From NCBI RefSeq assembly GCF_040529045.1, contig NZ_CP131914.1:3456501-3520500 (forward strand): a stretch of DNA of 64,000 nucleotides. The letters are read 5' to 3'. Positions 1 to 7,142 of the stretch are shown one piece after another. Origin of the DNA: Xanthomonas indica. GTDB lineage: Bacteria > Pseudomonadota > Gammaproteobacteria > Xanthomonadales > Xanthomonadaceae. Numbering within the stretch: position 1 is the first letter of the stretch; every line of letters begins with the position of its first letter. The position numbers and the translations under genes are program-made. Under the pieces are notes generated by a model, which was not told the DNA's origin, did no database searches, and saw only the letters and a list, made by a program, of their open reading frames with translations.

Positions 1-465
1 GTTGTAGTCGTAATCGCCCTGCGGATCGCGCTCGCGCAATTGCTGCAGCGCACGGCGCGTGGACAGGCCCGACGGCACCTGCAGCACCACCAGGCGCAGG
101 CCGACTTCGCCGAAGCTGCGTTGCTCCAGCACCACGAAGCCGGCCGTCTGCGCCGCCTGCAGCGCGGCCGGGTCCGGTTCCAGCGCCACCACCTGCCCGC
201 GCATCACCACCGCGCCGCCTTCGTCGCGCTCCAGCCCGCGCGGATCGCTGCGCAGCAGCGCCTGCAGGCGTTTCAGCCGCAGCCGCTCGAGATCGCCACG
301 CGCGTCCTGCAGCGATTCTCCCAAGCGATTCATGCCGCCCTGCATGCCCTGGGTGACGTCCCGCACCAGCCCGCCGGCCGACGGCAGCGCCAGCTGCGCC
401 AGCGCCGGTGTCGCCACCGCCAGCCATGCCACGGCCATCCAGCGCATTCGCCTGCCCGTCGCCAT
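1..465 (-). CDS. S8-type secreted serine protease, N-terminal part (cut by window edge)
   Basis: The first 155 residues are visible and the reading frame continues off the left edge of the window. The N-terminus is a classic Sec signal peptide: basic MATGRRMRW, a hydrophobic stretch, then PALAQ near residue 23. A mostly helical region follows, rich in Leu, Arg and Gln. It then becomes a compact alpha/beta prodomain-like segment with VVLEQRSFGEVGLRLVVLQV, and ends in DPQGDYDYN. That ending is typical of the propeptide before the catalytic domain in Xanthomonas subtilisin-like proteases that sit next to an ECF sigma/anti-sigma pair. No catalytic residue lies inside the window, so the protease call rests on the propeptide pattern and the divergent sigma operon. 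The ATG at 463-465 was chosen because it gives the signal peptide; an internal ATG ten codons in is also possible. Confidence 0.6.
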   Translation of the reverse strand, partial: MATGRRMRWMAVAWLAVATPALAQLALPSAGGLVRDVTQGMQGGMNRLGESLQDARGDLERLRLKRLQALLRSDPRGLERDEGGAVVMRGQVVALEPDPAALQAAQTAGFVVLEQRSFGEVGLRLVVLQVPSGLSTRRALQQLRERDPQGDYDYN

Positions 466-546
466 GCCCCGCTCCGTCGTCCGCCCCTGTTGGCGTGCCA
501 CACTAATCCTGCCATCCCGACCCGCCGTGAACGCCGCGCCGCGCCC

Positions 547-1080
547 ATGGAAGAAAACGCCTCCGCCGAACGTATCCCCCACATGCAAGGCGATCCCACG
601 GCCGCCGTCGGCGACGGCATCTGCACGCTGCTGCCGCAACTGCGGCGCTTTGCGCGTGCCGTTGCCGGCCAGCGCGAGGATGCCGACGACCTGCTGCAGA
701 TCGCGATCGAACGCGCGCTGCGCCGTGCCGCGCAATGGCGGCCGGAGACGCCGCTGCAGTACTGGCTGTACGGCATCATCCGCCACGCCTGGATCGACGA
801 AGTGCGGGCGCAGCGGCGACGGCGACACGTGTTCGTCGATGCCGCCGAGGGCGAACACGTCGGCGACACGCCGCTGGAGCGGCAGCAGGACTGGATGGCG
901 GTGCAGACCGCGATGGCCGCCCTGCCCGAGGAACAGCGCCTGGCGATCGCGCTGGTGCTGATCGAAGGCCTGTCCTACAAGGATGCCGCAGCGGTGCTGG
1001 AGATTCCGCTGGGCACACTCACCAGCCGGCTCGCGCGCGGGCGCGAGGCCCTGCAGGCGTCACTGGAGGCGACCGCATGA
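547..1080 (+). CDS. ECF-type RNA polymerase sigma factor
   Basis: A 177-aa extracytoplasmic-function sigma-70 protein. Region 2 spans roughly residues 20-95, with GQREDADDLLQIAIERAL and the promoter-melting WLYGIIRHAWIDEVRAQ segment. Region 4 spans about 115-170, with LPEEQRLAIALVLIEGLSYK followed by an AAAVLEIPLGTLTSRLARGR helix-turn-helix. The start at 547 fits the ECF length; an internal ATG at residue 13 is the main alternative. The stop codon overlaps the next gene by 4 bp (ATGA), so sigma and anti-sigma are translationally coupled. The divergent S8 protease gene about 80 bp upstream is a plausible regulon member (inference). Target promoters are unknown. Confidence 0.9.
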   Translation: MEENASAERIPHMQGDPTAAVGDGICTLLPQLRRFARAVAGQREDADDLLQIAIERALRRAAQWRPETPLQYWLYGIIRHAWIDEVRAQRRRRHVFVDAAEGEHVGDTPLERQQDWMAVQTAMAALPEEQRLAIALVLIEGLSYKDAAAVLEIPLGTLTSRLARGREALQASLEATA

Positions 1081-1859
1081 ACACCAGCATCGACACACTC
1101 ACCCTGCAGGCCTACGCCGACGGCGAACTGGAGCCGGCGCAGGCCGCGCAAGTGGAAGCGGCGCTGCGCACCGACCCGCAGCTAGCGCAGGCGCTGGAGC
1201 GGTTGCGCAGCCTGCAGGCACGGCTGCGCGCCGGCTTCGCCCCGGTGCTGGACGAAGCCGTGCCCGCGCGCCTGCTCGCCGCTGCGCGCGCACGGCCGAC
1301 CGACACGCCCAGCCAGGACGCCGCTGTCGCGGCACTGCCGCCCTCACCCATCCATGCGACGGCGCAGGCGAGCCGGCCGACGCCGCTGCGGCCGCGGGCG
1401 CGCCGCCGCTGGGCGCTGCCGGCGGCGTTGGCGGCGGCACTGCTGCTGGGGCTGTGGATCACGCAGCGACAATTGCCGCAGGGTGCCGCGCCCGGCCCGA
1501 CGGTCGCGGCAACCCAGGGCGGTGTTGCCGAGGGCGCGCTGGCGCAGGCGCTCACGCAGCAACTGTCCGGCCAGCCCCAGGGCAGCGTGCGCATCGGCCT
1601 GAGCTTCCGCGATCGCGACGGCCATTACTGCCGCACCTTCACCGTGCCGCGCGCCAGCGCCGGCCTGGCCTGCCAGCGCAACAGCGCATGGCGGGTGGAA
1701 CTGCTGGTGCCCGCCGACGAGGGCGGCGGTGGCGGCGGCATGCGCATGGCGGCCAGCCCGATGCCGGCCGCGGTGCTGCAGGCGGTGGATGCGCGCATCG
1801 CCGGCGAGGCGCTGGATGCAGACGGCGAGCAGCGCGCACGTGCGCACGGCTGGCGCTAG
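1077..1859 (+). CDS. Transmembrane anti-sigma factor
   Basis: A 260-aa single-pass membrane protein. Residues 1-60 form the cytoplasmic sigma-binding domain: LQAYADGELEPAQAAQVEAA then a Leu/Ala-rich helix. It lacks the HxxxCxxC zinc motif of ZAS anti-sigmas. One transmembrane helix lies around residues 117-133 (WALPAALAAALLLGLWI) after an Arg-rich stop-transfer. The periplasmic part contains a compact domain with YCRTFTVPRASAGLACQRN, whose two Cys could form a disulfide, and a Gly-rich loop. It starts inside the sigma stop codon, so it is expected to sequester the sigma factor at the inner membrane. The sensed signal is not evident from the sequence. Confidence 0.85.
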   Translation: MNTSIDTLTLQAYADGELEPAQAAQVEAALRTDPQLAQALERLRSLQARLRAGFAPVLDEAVPARLLAAARARPTDTPSQDAAVAALPPSPIHATAQASRPTPLRPRARRRWALPAALAAALLLGLWITQRQLPQGAAPGPTVAATQGGVAEGALAQALTQQLSGQPQGSVRIGLSFRDRDGHYCRTFTVPRASAGLACQRNSAWRVELLVPADEGGGGGGMRMAASPMPAAVLQAVDARIAGEALDADGEQRARAHGWR

Positions 1860-1933
1860 CAACAGCCCGACGCCCTGACTGCTCGGCCGGACAACGCGCC
1901 TTCGTATCTCTGGATCATGCCGGAACGCGTCCC

Positions 1934-1998
1934 GTAGGAGCGGCTTCAGCCGCGACGCGCGTTTCCGATGCGCCTGTCGCGGCTGAAGCCGCTCCTAC
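1934..1998. repeat. REP-like bipartite palindrome (full copy 1)
   Basis: The arms GTAGGAGCGGCTTCAGCCGC and its inverse complement flank a 20-25 bp spacer. Each arm is itself a short hairpin (GCGGCTTCAGCCGC). The same family recurs at 12454-12523 and 54708-54771, with half copies at 14637-14663 and 16850-16884. This copy lies between the convergent 3' ends of the anti-sigma and MarR genes. Confidence 0.9.
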
Positions 1999-2052
1999 GG
2001 CGCAGATCGCATCCCGCTCGATTGCCGCGGACGCAATGTCTTCGAGGTGCCC

Positions 2053-2586
2053 TCAGGGCAGCGCCGCCGGCGTCTTTGCGCCGTCGGCAGCGTCGAGGCC
2101 ATCGATGCCGGCCAGCATCTTCTTCAGCAGCGCCTCCAACTGCTGCTGCTCGCCCGCATCCAGTGCGGCGGTTTCCGTATCGAGGAACGCGCACACATCC
2201 GGCAGCAGCCGCTCGATCAGGGCGATGCCGGCCGGCTGCAGGGTCAGCGCGACCTTGCGCCGGTCGTCCGGACTGGCGGTGCGCGACAGCAGCCCCTTGC
2301 TGCACAGGCTGTCGGTCAGACGGGTGATGTTGGCCGGCTTCTCGCCCGCGGCCTCGGCCACCTCGGTGGGGGTGATGCGCTGCTCGGGCGTGCCGTACAG
2401 CATCATCAGGATCTCGTACTCCGGCGGGCTGATGCCGTAGTCCTTGAGCACGCCGCTGGCGTTGGCATGCACGCGCTTGTACAGATGCTTGACCAGCCGG
2501 ACCAGGACGGCGGGCTCGCGCGGGAAGGCCGGATAGCGCGCGCAGGTGTGCGCCACACGTCGCTCGGTCTGATCGAAACTGCCCAT
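2053..2586 (-). CDS. MarR-family transcriptional regulator
   Basis: A 177-aa MarR/SlyA-type dimeric repressor. The N-terminal helix (AVLVRLVKHLYKRVH, about residues 25-40) leads into the winged helix: a recognition region around TPTEVAEAAGEKPANITRLT (about 78-97) and the wing TASPDDRRKVALTL. It is clearly paralogous to the second MarR protein at 50831-51328, sharing AGEK-ANITRLT and the DRR wing. The start at 2586 is chosen because MGSFDQTERRV aligns with the N-terminus of that paralog; upstream in-frame codons look noncoding. Unlike the paralog it has no transporter beside it, so its target is not obvious. A REP element follows its stop. Confidence 0.88.
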   Translation of the reverse strand: MGSFDQTERRVAHTCARYPAFPREPAVLVRLVKHLYKRVHANASGVLKDYGISPPEYEILMMLYGTPEQRITPTEVAEAAGEKPANITRLTDSLCSKGLLSRTASPDDRRKVALTLQPAGIALIERLLPDVCAFLDTETAALDAGEQQQLEALLKKMLAGIDGLDAADGAKTPAALP

Positions 2587-2728
2587 GAGACATCGATTGC
2601 AAGTGGGGTAGCCGTCAATCCTACCCATTGCGCCTCGCCACGACGAGGGCATGGGTTGCGTTCCCGCGCGCTGTCGACGCCATGCACCGGAGGCACACGC
2701 CGACGCGCAGCGGCGCGCCGGCGAACGC

Positions 2729-3577
2729 TCAGGCGGCGAACAGCGGTGCGTACTCCGGCGCCACCAGTTCGCGCAGCACGCTGGCCGGCACGTCCACGGT
2801 CTGCGTGCCATCGGCGTACGGTCCGACCTGGTACGGCGGGAACACGAAGCGCAGCGCGGTGATCTTGCCCGCCGCATCGACCAGCGGCTGGAACTGGCTG
2901 AAGTTGCTGGCCTGCGGCTCGGTGCCTTCGGCGATCATCTTGCTGGCGCTGCGCACCTGCTCCTCCTGATCCTCCGGCGGTACCTGCTCGGCATCGACCC
3001 GTGTCTGCACGGCCTGGCGCAGTTGCGCGGCGACATAGCCGGCCACCTGCTTCCAGTGCGACGCATCCGGGATCAGCGTCTCGGCGGTGAGCATGCGCTG
3101 CTGCTGGGGCAGCCACACCCAGCGCGCCACCAGCGGCTCGCCGTGCGCACCGCCGGTGTAGCGGCTGCCATCGGCGCTCAACGCCACCAGGTCCGGACGC
3201 TCCAGCAGCATCTCGAACTGCAGCGAGAGTTCGTAGGGCGCGCGCGGGCGATCGTTGCCGAGTCCATCGACCGCTTCCATCAGTTCGCTGCGCGCGCTCT
3301 GGGCATAGCGGTTGGCCGCGTCGGCCAGTCCCGGATAACGGTTGATCGATGGTGGGAAAGTGATGCCGACCACATAGCTGGGGCTGTGTTCGACGATGTC
3401 CTTGAGTTCCGGCGGCGCGGCCTGCGCCTGCTCCGATGCCGCCGGCGCGGTGGCCTCGCTCTGCGCCGGTGCCGCGGCGGGCGCCGGTGCGGCGGCCGGT
3501 TCCTCGCGCTTGCAGCCGGCCATTGCCAGCGCCGCCGCGACCGCCAGTGCCGTCCATGCCATCCGCCCATTACCCAT
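2729..3577 (-). CDS. DUF3298/RsiV-like lipoprotein
   Basis: A 282-aa predicted lipoprotein. The signal peptide ends in the lipobox LAMAGC (Cys about residue 22), followed by an Ala/Pro-rich linker to about residue 55. The rest matches the DUF4163/DUF3298 architecture known from RsiV and related periplasmic proteins: an N-terminal part with SYVVGITFPPSINRYPGLAD, and a C-terminal DUF3298 part with RYTGGAHGE and FVFPPYQVGPYADGTQTVDV. There is no adjacent sigma factor and no cytoplasmic anti-sigma domain, so a role as an envelope lipoprotein is more likely than an anti-sigma. Ligand and function are unknown. Confidence 0.8.
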   Translation of the reverse strand: MGNGRMAWTALAVAAALAMAGCKREEPAAAPAPAAAPAQSEATAPAASEQAQAAPPELKDIVEHSPSYVVGITFPPSINRYPGLADAANRYAQSARSELMEAVDGLGNDRPRAPYELSLQFEMLLERPDLVALSADGSRYTGGAHGEPLVARWVWLPQQQRMLTAETLIPDASHWKQVAGYVAAQLRQAVQTRVDAEQVPPEDQEEQVRSASKMIAEGTEPQASNFSQFQPLVDAAGKITALRFVFPPYQVGPYADGTQTVDVPASVLRELVAPEYAPLFAA

Positions 3578-3665
3578 CGTCTTTGCCCTGCTCACGTCGA
3601 CTGCCCCTGTTCCTGCGATGTTTGTGGAAGTGCGCGCATTATCGCGCCGTTGCGATGCCGCACGC

Positions 3666-3950
3666 TCAACCGAGCAGCGCGGCGTAGTGCGGATGCCGCT
3701 GGATGAACACCGCCGCGTACGAACACGCCGGCACCACCTTCCAGCCTTGTGCCTGCGCGTGGTCCAGCGCGGCGGTGACCAGCTGCGCCGCCAGGCCGCG
3801 CCCGCCGATCGGCGTCGGCACCCCGGTGTGGGTGATGACCATGCGCCCCTGCTCCAGCACGTAGTCGAGTTCGGCGCGATGGCCGTCGACCTCCAGGGTG
3901 AAGCGGCGCTGTTGCGGATCGTGCGCGATCGGGACGTTGGCTGCGGACAT
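3666..3950 (-). CDS. Small GNAT-like N-acetyltransferase (COG2388/YidJ type)
   Basis: A 94-aa single-domain protein of the short GCN5-like family. It has a strand region (RFTLEVDGHRAELDYVLEQ), VITHTGVPTPIGGRGLAAQL carrying the abbreviated acetyl-CoA loop (RGLAAQL), and the family's characteristic ending KVVPACSYAAVFIQRHPHYA. The Cys in the ACSY motif and the final HP-HYA are conserved in this family. The ATG at 3950 gives the usual family length; an in-frame start 40 codons upstream (4070) would add low-complexity sequence. The substrate is unknown. Confidence 0.8.
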   Translation of the reverse strand: MSAANVPIAHDPQQRRFTLEVDGHRAELDYVLEQGRMVITHTGVPTPIGGRGLAAQLVTAALDHAQAQGWKVVPACSYAAVFIQRHPHYAALLG

Positions 3951-4168
3951 GCGGAAATGGACGGGGCGCGGAGCACGCAGTGTCCGCTGCCGCTTGCCGC
4001 GGCCATGTGAAGCACCTGTGCCCCAACGCGTCATGCCGCCGACGCGGCGCGTCAGCCGCCCGCCGCTCAAGTCGTGCCGCGCGCGGCCGATACCGCCAGG
4101 ACAGTCCGAAAACCTGGCATGGGAGTTGCACCTCCCATCACGCAGCGATCCAACAGGGAGCCACGCGC

Positions 4169-4375
4169 ATGAGCGAGAACGAGAGCAAATACGACCAGGG
4201 CGACCACAACGCCTCCCTGCTGGAAGGGCTGTTCCAACTGTCGGTCAGCGGCGATCACCAGGGCGGCGAGTTCCAGCAGCTCGACGACGAGGTCTACCAG
4301 CGCCTCAAGCGCACCTACGAGAACGCCAGCATCGGCAGCGCCAAGGTGCAGCTGCGCGGGCAGCAGACCCGCTGA
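4169..4375 (+). CDS. Unknown small acidic protein, 68 aa
   Basis: Not recognised. A good ribosome-binding site (CAGGGAG) lies about 8 nt before ATG 4169. The product is hydrophilic and soluble-looking with no signal or membrane segment. It begins MSENESKYDQGDHNASLLEG, has a middle helix around QLDDEVYQRLKRTYEN, and ends in a short beta-like tail (KVQLRGQQTR). Codon use matches the neighbouring genes, which supports it being real. It stands alone between oppositely oriented genes. Confidence 0.65.
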   Translation: MSENESKYDQGDHNASLLEGLFQLSVSGDHQGGEFQQLDDEVYQRLKRTYENASIGSAKVQLRGQQTR

Positions 4376-4519
4376 GCGCCGCCGGCGGCCACACGGCCGC
4401 CGCAGCCACCCATGCGCAATGGCGGTCGTGCACGGCCGCACCCACGCGCCCGGCGTCTCCCTCAACGTCTCAAAATCGCGCGGCGCCACGCTCCCACGTA
4501 GCTGCCGCCGCGCCGCGCA

Positions 4520-5155
4520 TCACCCGCGGCCGAAGCGCGGGTTGGCCAGCTCGCCCAGGAAGTGCTGCAGCACCGACGGCTCCATGATCAGCAGGAACAT
4601 CACGCCGAACGCCGCGCCGGCCAGGTGCGCGCTGTGGTTGACGTTGTCGCCGCCGCGGCGGTCCATCCAGATGCTGTAGCCGACGTAGAACACGGCATAC
4701 AGGATCGCCGGGATGGGGATCGGGATGAAGAAGAAGAAGATCCCGGTCCACGGCGCCATCAGGATGAAGGCGAACAGCACCGCCGAGACCGCGCCGGACG
4801 CACCCAGGCTCATGTAGTTGGGGTTCTTCTGGTTCTTCAGGTAACTGGGCAGGATCGAGACCACCAGCGCCGACAGGTAGAACAGCGGGTACACCAGCAT
4901 GTTGCCGGTCATCCGCTCCATCAGCACCTCGATCGGGCCGCCGAAGAAGTACAGCGTGACCATGTTGAACAGCAGGTGCGGGAAATCGGCGTGGATGAAG
5001 CCGTAGGTCACCAGCCGGTCGTACTGCTTGTGGCGGTCGATCGCCGGCGGCCACAGGATCAGCCGGTCGAGCAGCCGGCGGTTGTTGAACGCCGCCCACG
5101 ACACCAGCACGGTGAGGACGATCAGGATCAGGTTGACGGGGGTGACGGAGGGCAT
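4520..5155 (-). CDS. Rhomboid-family intramembrane serine protease
   Basis: A 211-aa integral membrane protein with about six transmembrane segments. The rhomboid fold is shown by HADFPHLLFNMVTLYFFGG (His and Asn of the second helix), the nucleophile motif GASGA with Ser120, and the C-terminal HSAHLAGAAFG with the base His177. It would cleave substrate transmembrane helices in the inner membrane. Its stop is followed by unassigned sequence; its start (5155) lies 8 bp below the stop of the upstream POT transporter (5164), so the two are probably co-transcribed. The natural substrate cannot be inferred. Confidence 0.9.
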   Translation of the reverse strand: MPSVTPVNLILIVLTVLVSWAAFNNRRLLDRLILWPPAIDRHKQYDRLVTYGFIHADFPHLLFNMVTLYFFGGPIEVLMERMTGNMLVYPLFYLSALVVSILPSYLKNQKNPNYMSLGASGAVSAVLFAFILMAPWTGIFFFFIPIPIPAILYAVFYVGYSIWMDRRGGDNVNHSAHLAGAAFGVMFLLIMEPSVLQHFLGELANPRFGRG

Positions 5156-5163
5156 GCGGGGTC

Positions 5164-6720
5164 TCAGGCGGGGCGGTAGTGGTCGACCATGCGATAGCGG
5201 CGCGCGTACAGCCCGAACAGCAGTGCGGCGACGAACGCGAAGGCGGCGAAGAAGAACATCAGGAACGCGGTCTCGCTGAGCCCGGTGCTGCCGATGTGGG
5301 CGGTGACGCGGTCATTGCGCACCGCCGCGTTGGACAGCAGCACCCACAGGTTGCCGACGGTGGTGGTGAGGTTCCAGAAACTCATCACCACGCCCTTCAT
5401 CGACTGCGGCGCCTGGCTGTAGGCGAACTCAAGGCCGGTCGCCGAGACCAGCACTTCGCCGAAGGTCAGCAGCGCATACGGCAGGATCTGCCAGGCGATG
5501 GACAAGGCGTCGCCGCCGTCCATCATCACCTGCAGGCTGCCGACCACGATCCAGGCCAGGCCGCTGAAGGCGATGCCGGCGGTCATCCGCCGCAGCGCGG
5601 TCGGCTCGTAGCCGCGCCGGCGCAGCAGCGGGTACAGCACCAGGTTGTTGAACGGGATCAGCAGCATCACCAGCGCCGGATTCAGCGCCTGCATCTGCGA
5701 GGCGCTGAACCAGTCGGGCATCTGCATCTGCTGGCCCTGCAGCACCCAGGTCGAGGCCTTCTGGTCGAACAGCGAGAAGAACGGGGTGACCAGGGCGAAC
5801 ACCACCAGCACCCGCAGCACCGCGCGCACGCCGTCCACCGCCGCATCCGGGTGCACCGCGCGGGCGCGTTCCAGTTGCCACCAGGTGCCGCCGCCGATGC
5901 CGGCCAGCAGCAGCACCAGCGCCAGACACAGGCAGATCACCAGGCCCAGCGTCGGCACCAGCGCGAACGTGCCCAGCGCCAGCAGCACCGCCACGCCGGC
6001 CAGGGCCAGCCCGGGGCGGCCCTGCCCCGGCGCCTGCCGCAGCAACGCGGTGCGTACCACCTGGGCGAAGCCGTGCGGATCCTTGGGCGGCAGCGGCACG
6101 CGCACGTAGCGGTGGCGGCCGGCCCAGAACACCAGGGTCGCCACCAGCATCAGGATGCCGGGAATGCCGAACGCCCACGCCGGCCCCAGGTTCTTCAGCG
6201 CCAGCGGGATCAGCAGCGAGGCGAACAGCGAGCCGAAGTTGATGATCCAGTAGAAGGCGTCGAACACCACCTTGGCCAGGTGCTTGTTGCCCTGGTCGAA
6301 CTGGTCGCCCATGAACGAGGCCACCAGCGGCTTGATCCCGCCGGCCCCCAGCGCGATCAGGCCCAGGCCGAGAAAGAAGCCGGTGCGATGGCCTTCGAAC
6401 AACGCCAGGCACAGGTGTCCCGCGCAGTAGATGAGGCTGAACCAGAGGATGGTGCTGTACTTGCCGAAGAAGCGGTCGGCCAACCAGCCGCCGAGCAGCG
6501 GGAAGAAGTACACGCCGATCATGAAGCTGTGCATGATGTGCTTGGCCTCGGCCTCGCGGCCGGGCGCGGTCACTTCCTGCAGCAGCAGCGAGGTGATCAG
6601 GAACTGCACCAGGATGTTGCGCATCCCGTAGAAGCTGAAGCGCTCGCAGGCCTCGTTGCCGATGATGTAGGGAATCTGCCGCGGCATGCGCGCAGTGGCG
6701 CGCTCTTGCGCCGCGCTCAT
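5164..6720 (-). CDS. POT/PTR2-family proton-dependent oligopeptide transporter
   Basis: A 518-aa MFS protein. The POT signature is present: EACERFSFYGMR (the ExxERFxYYG proton-coupling motif, about residues 23-34), GGWLADRFFGKY, and FYWIINFGSLFASLLIP. A further conserved stretch near the C-terminus (FGEVLVSATGLEFAYSQAP) is the second PTR2 signature. About 12-14 transmembrane helices are expected. It imports di- and tripeptides with protons, which fits the several secreted peptidases in the window. It heads a likely two-gene unit with the rhomboid protease. The divergent region upstream carries the nested palindrome at 6816-7079. Confidence 0.92.
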   Translation of the reverse strand: MSAAQERATARMPRQIPYIIGNEACERFSFYGMRNILVQFLITSLLLQEVTAPGREAEAKHIMHSFMIGVYFFPLLGGWLADRFFGKYSTILWFSLIYCAGHLCLALFEGHRTGFFLGLGLIALGAGGIKPLVASFMGDQFDQGNKHLAKVVFDAFYWIINFGSLFASLLIPLALKNLGPAWAFGIPGILMLVATLVFWAGRHRYVRVPLPPKDPHGFAQVVRTALLRQAPGQGRPGLALAGVAVLLALGTFALVPTLGLVICLCLALVLLLAGIGGGTWWQLERARAVHPDAAVDGVRAVLRVLVVFALVTPFFSLFDQKASTWVLQGQQMQMPDWFSASQMQALNPALVMLLIPFNNLVLYPLLRRRGYEPTALRRMTAGIAFSGLAWIVVGSLQVMMDGGDALSIAWQILPYALLTFGEVLVSATGLEFAYSQAPQSMKGVVMSFWNLTTTVGNLWVLLSNAAVRNDRVTAHIGSTGLSETAFLMFFFAAFAFVAALLFGLYARRYRMVDHYRPA

Positions 6721-6815
6721 GCGGCGTGTCTCGTGGTGGCTTGGCTGCTCACGGGCCCTCGTCCAGGCAAAATTTTCAGAAGGTTACCCGATCGTTCCGG
6801 CGAATCGAACCGCCA

Positions 6816-7079
6816 GGGCGTGTCACCCATTCCCGAGGATGCCGCGTTGGGTCTGGCAGGCGCGCGGCCGGCGTTGCGTGGCGCAGCGCCCGACTGGCCG
6901 TCAGGTCAAGCCGCGCGGCGCCGGCCGCGCGCCTGCCAGGCCCAACCCGAAGGGCCGCGGTTGCGCGCCCGTGGCCGCGTCATCGCGCGGGCGTGGACGC
7001 GCGTCCACGTCCTCGCGCTTCCTTGCCACAGGCACGCGCAATTGCGGCGCGGCATGCTCGGGAATGGGTGACACGCCCC
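6816..7079. repeat. 264-bp nested inverted-repeat element
   Basis: The outer arms 6816-6846 and 7049-7079 are inverted copies with a single mismatch (31 bp, beginning GGGCGTGTCACCCATTCCCG). Inside, 6846-6873 pairs with 6919-6946 (28 bp, one mismatch). A second, imperfect hairpin pairs 6954-6974 with 7026-7048 and carries a perfect 18-bp palindrome at 6992-7009. The fold is thus an outer stem closing two hairpins, like a three-way junction. No protein is encoded. It sits between the divergent POT and M14 genes, ending 63 bp before the M14 start. It could be a MITE-like element or a structured RNA; which one cannot be settled from a single copy. Confidence 0.85.
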
Positions 7080-7142
7080 AGGGTGCTTTCGCAATCGGCG
7101 CGCTGCCCGCATCATGGGGGTCTGTCCCGAGACGGTGCCGAA

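Noticed and set aside
6816..7079. Insertion sequence with transposase.
   Set aside because: The element is only 264 bp and contains no transposase or other gene, so at most it is a non-autonomous element.
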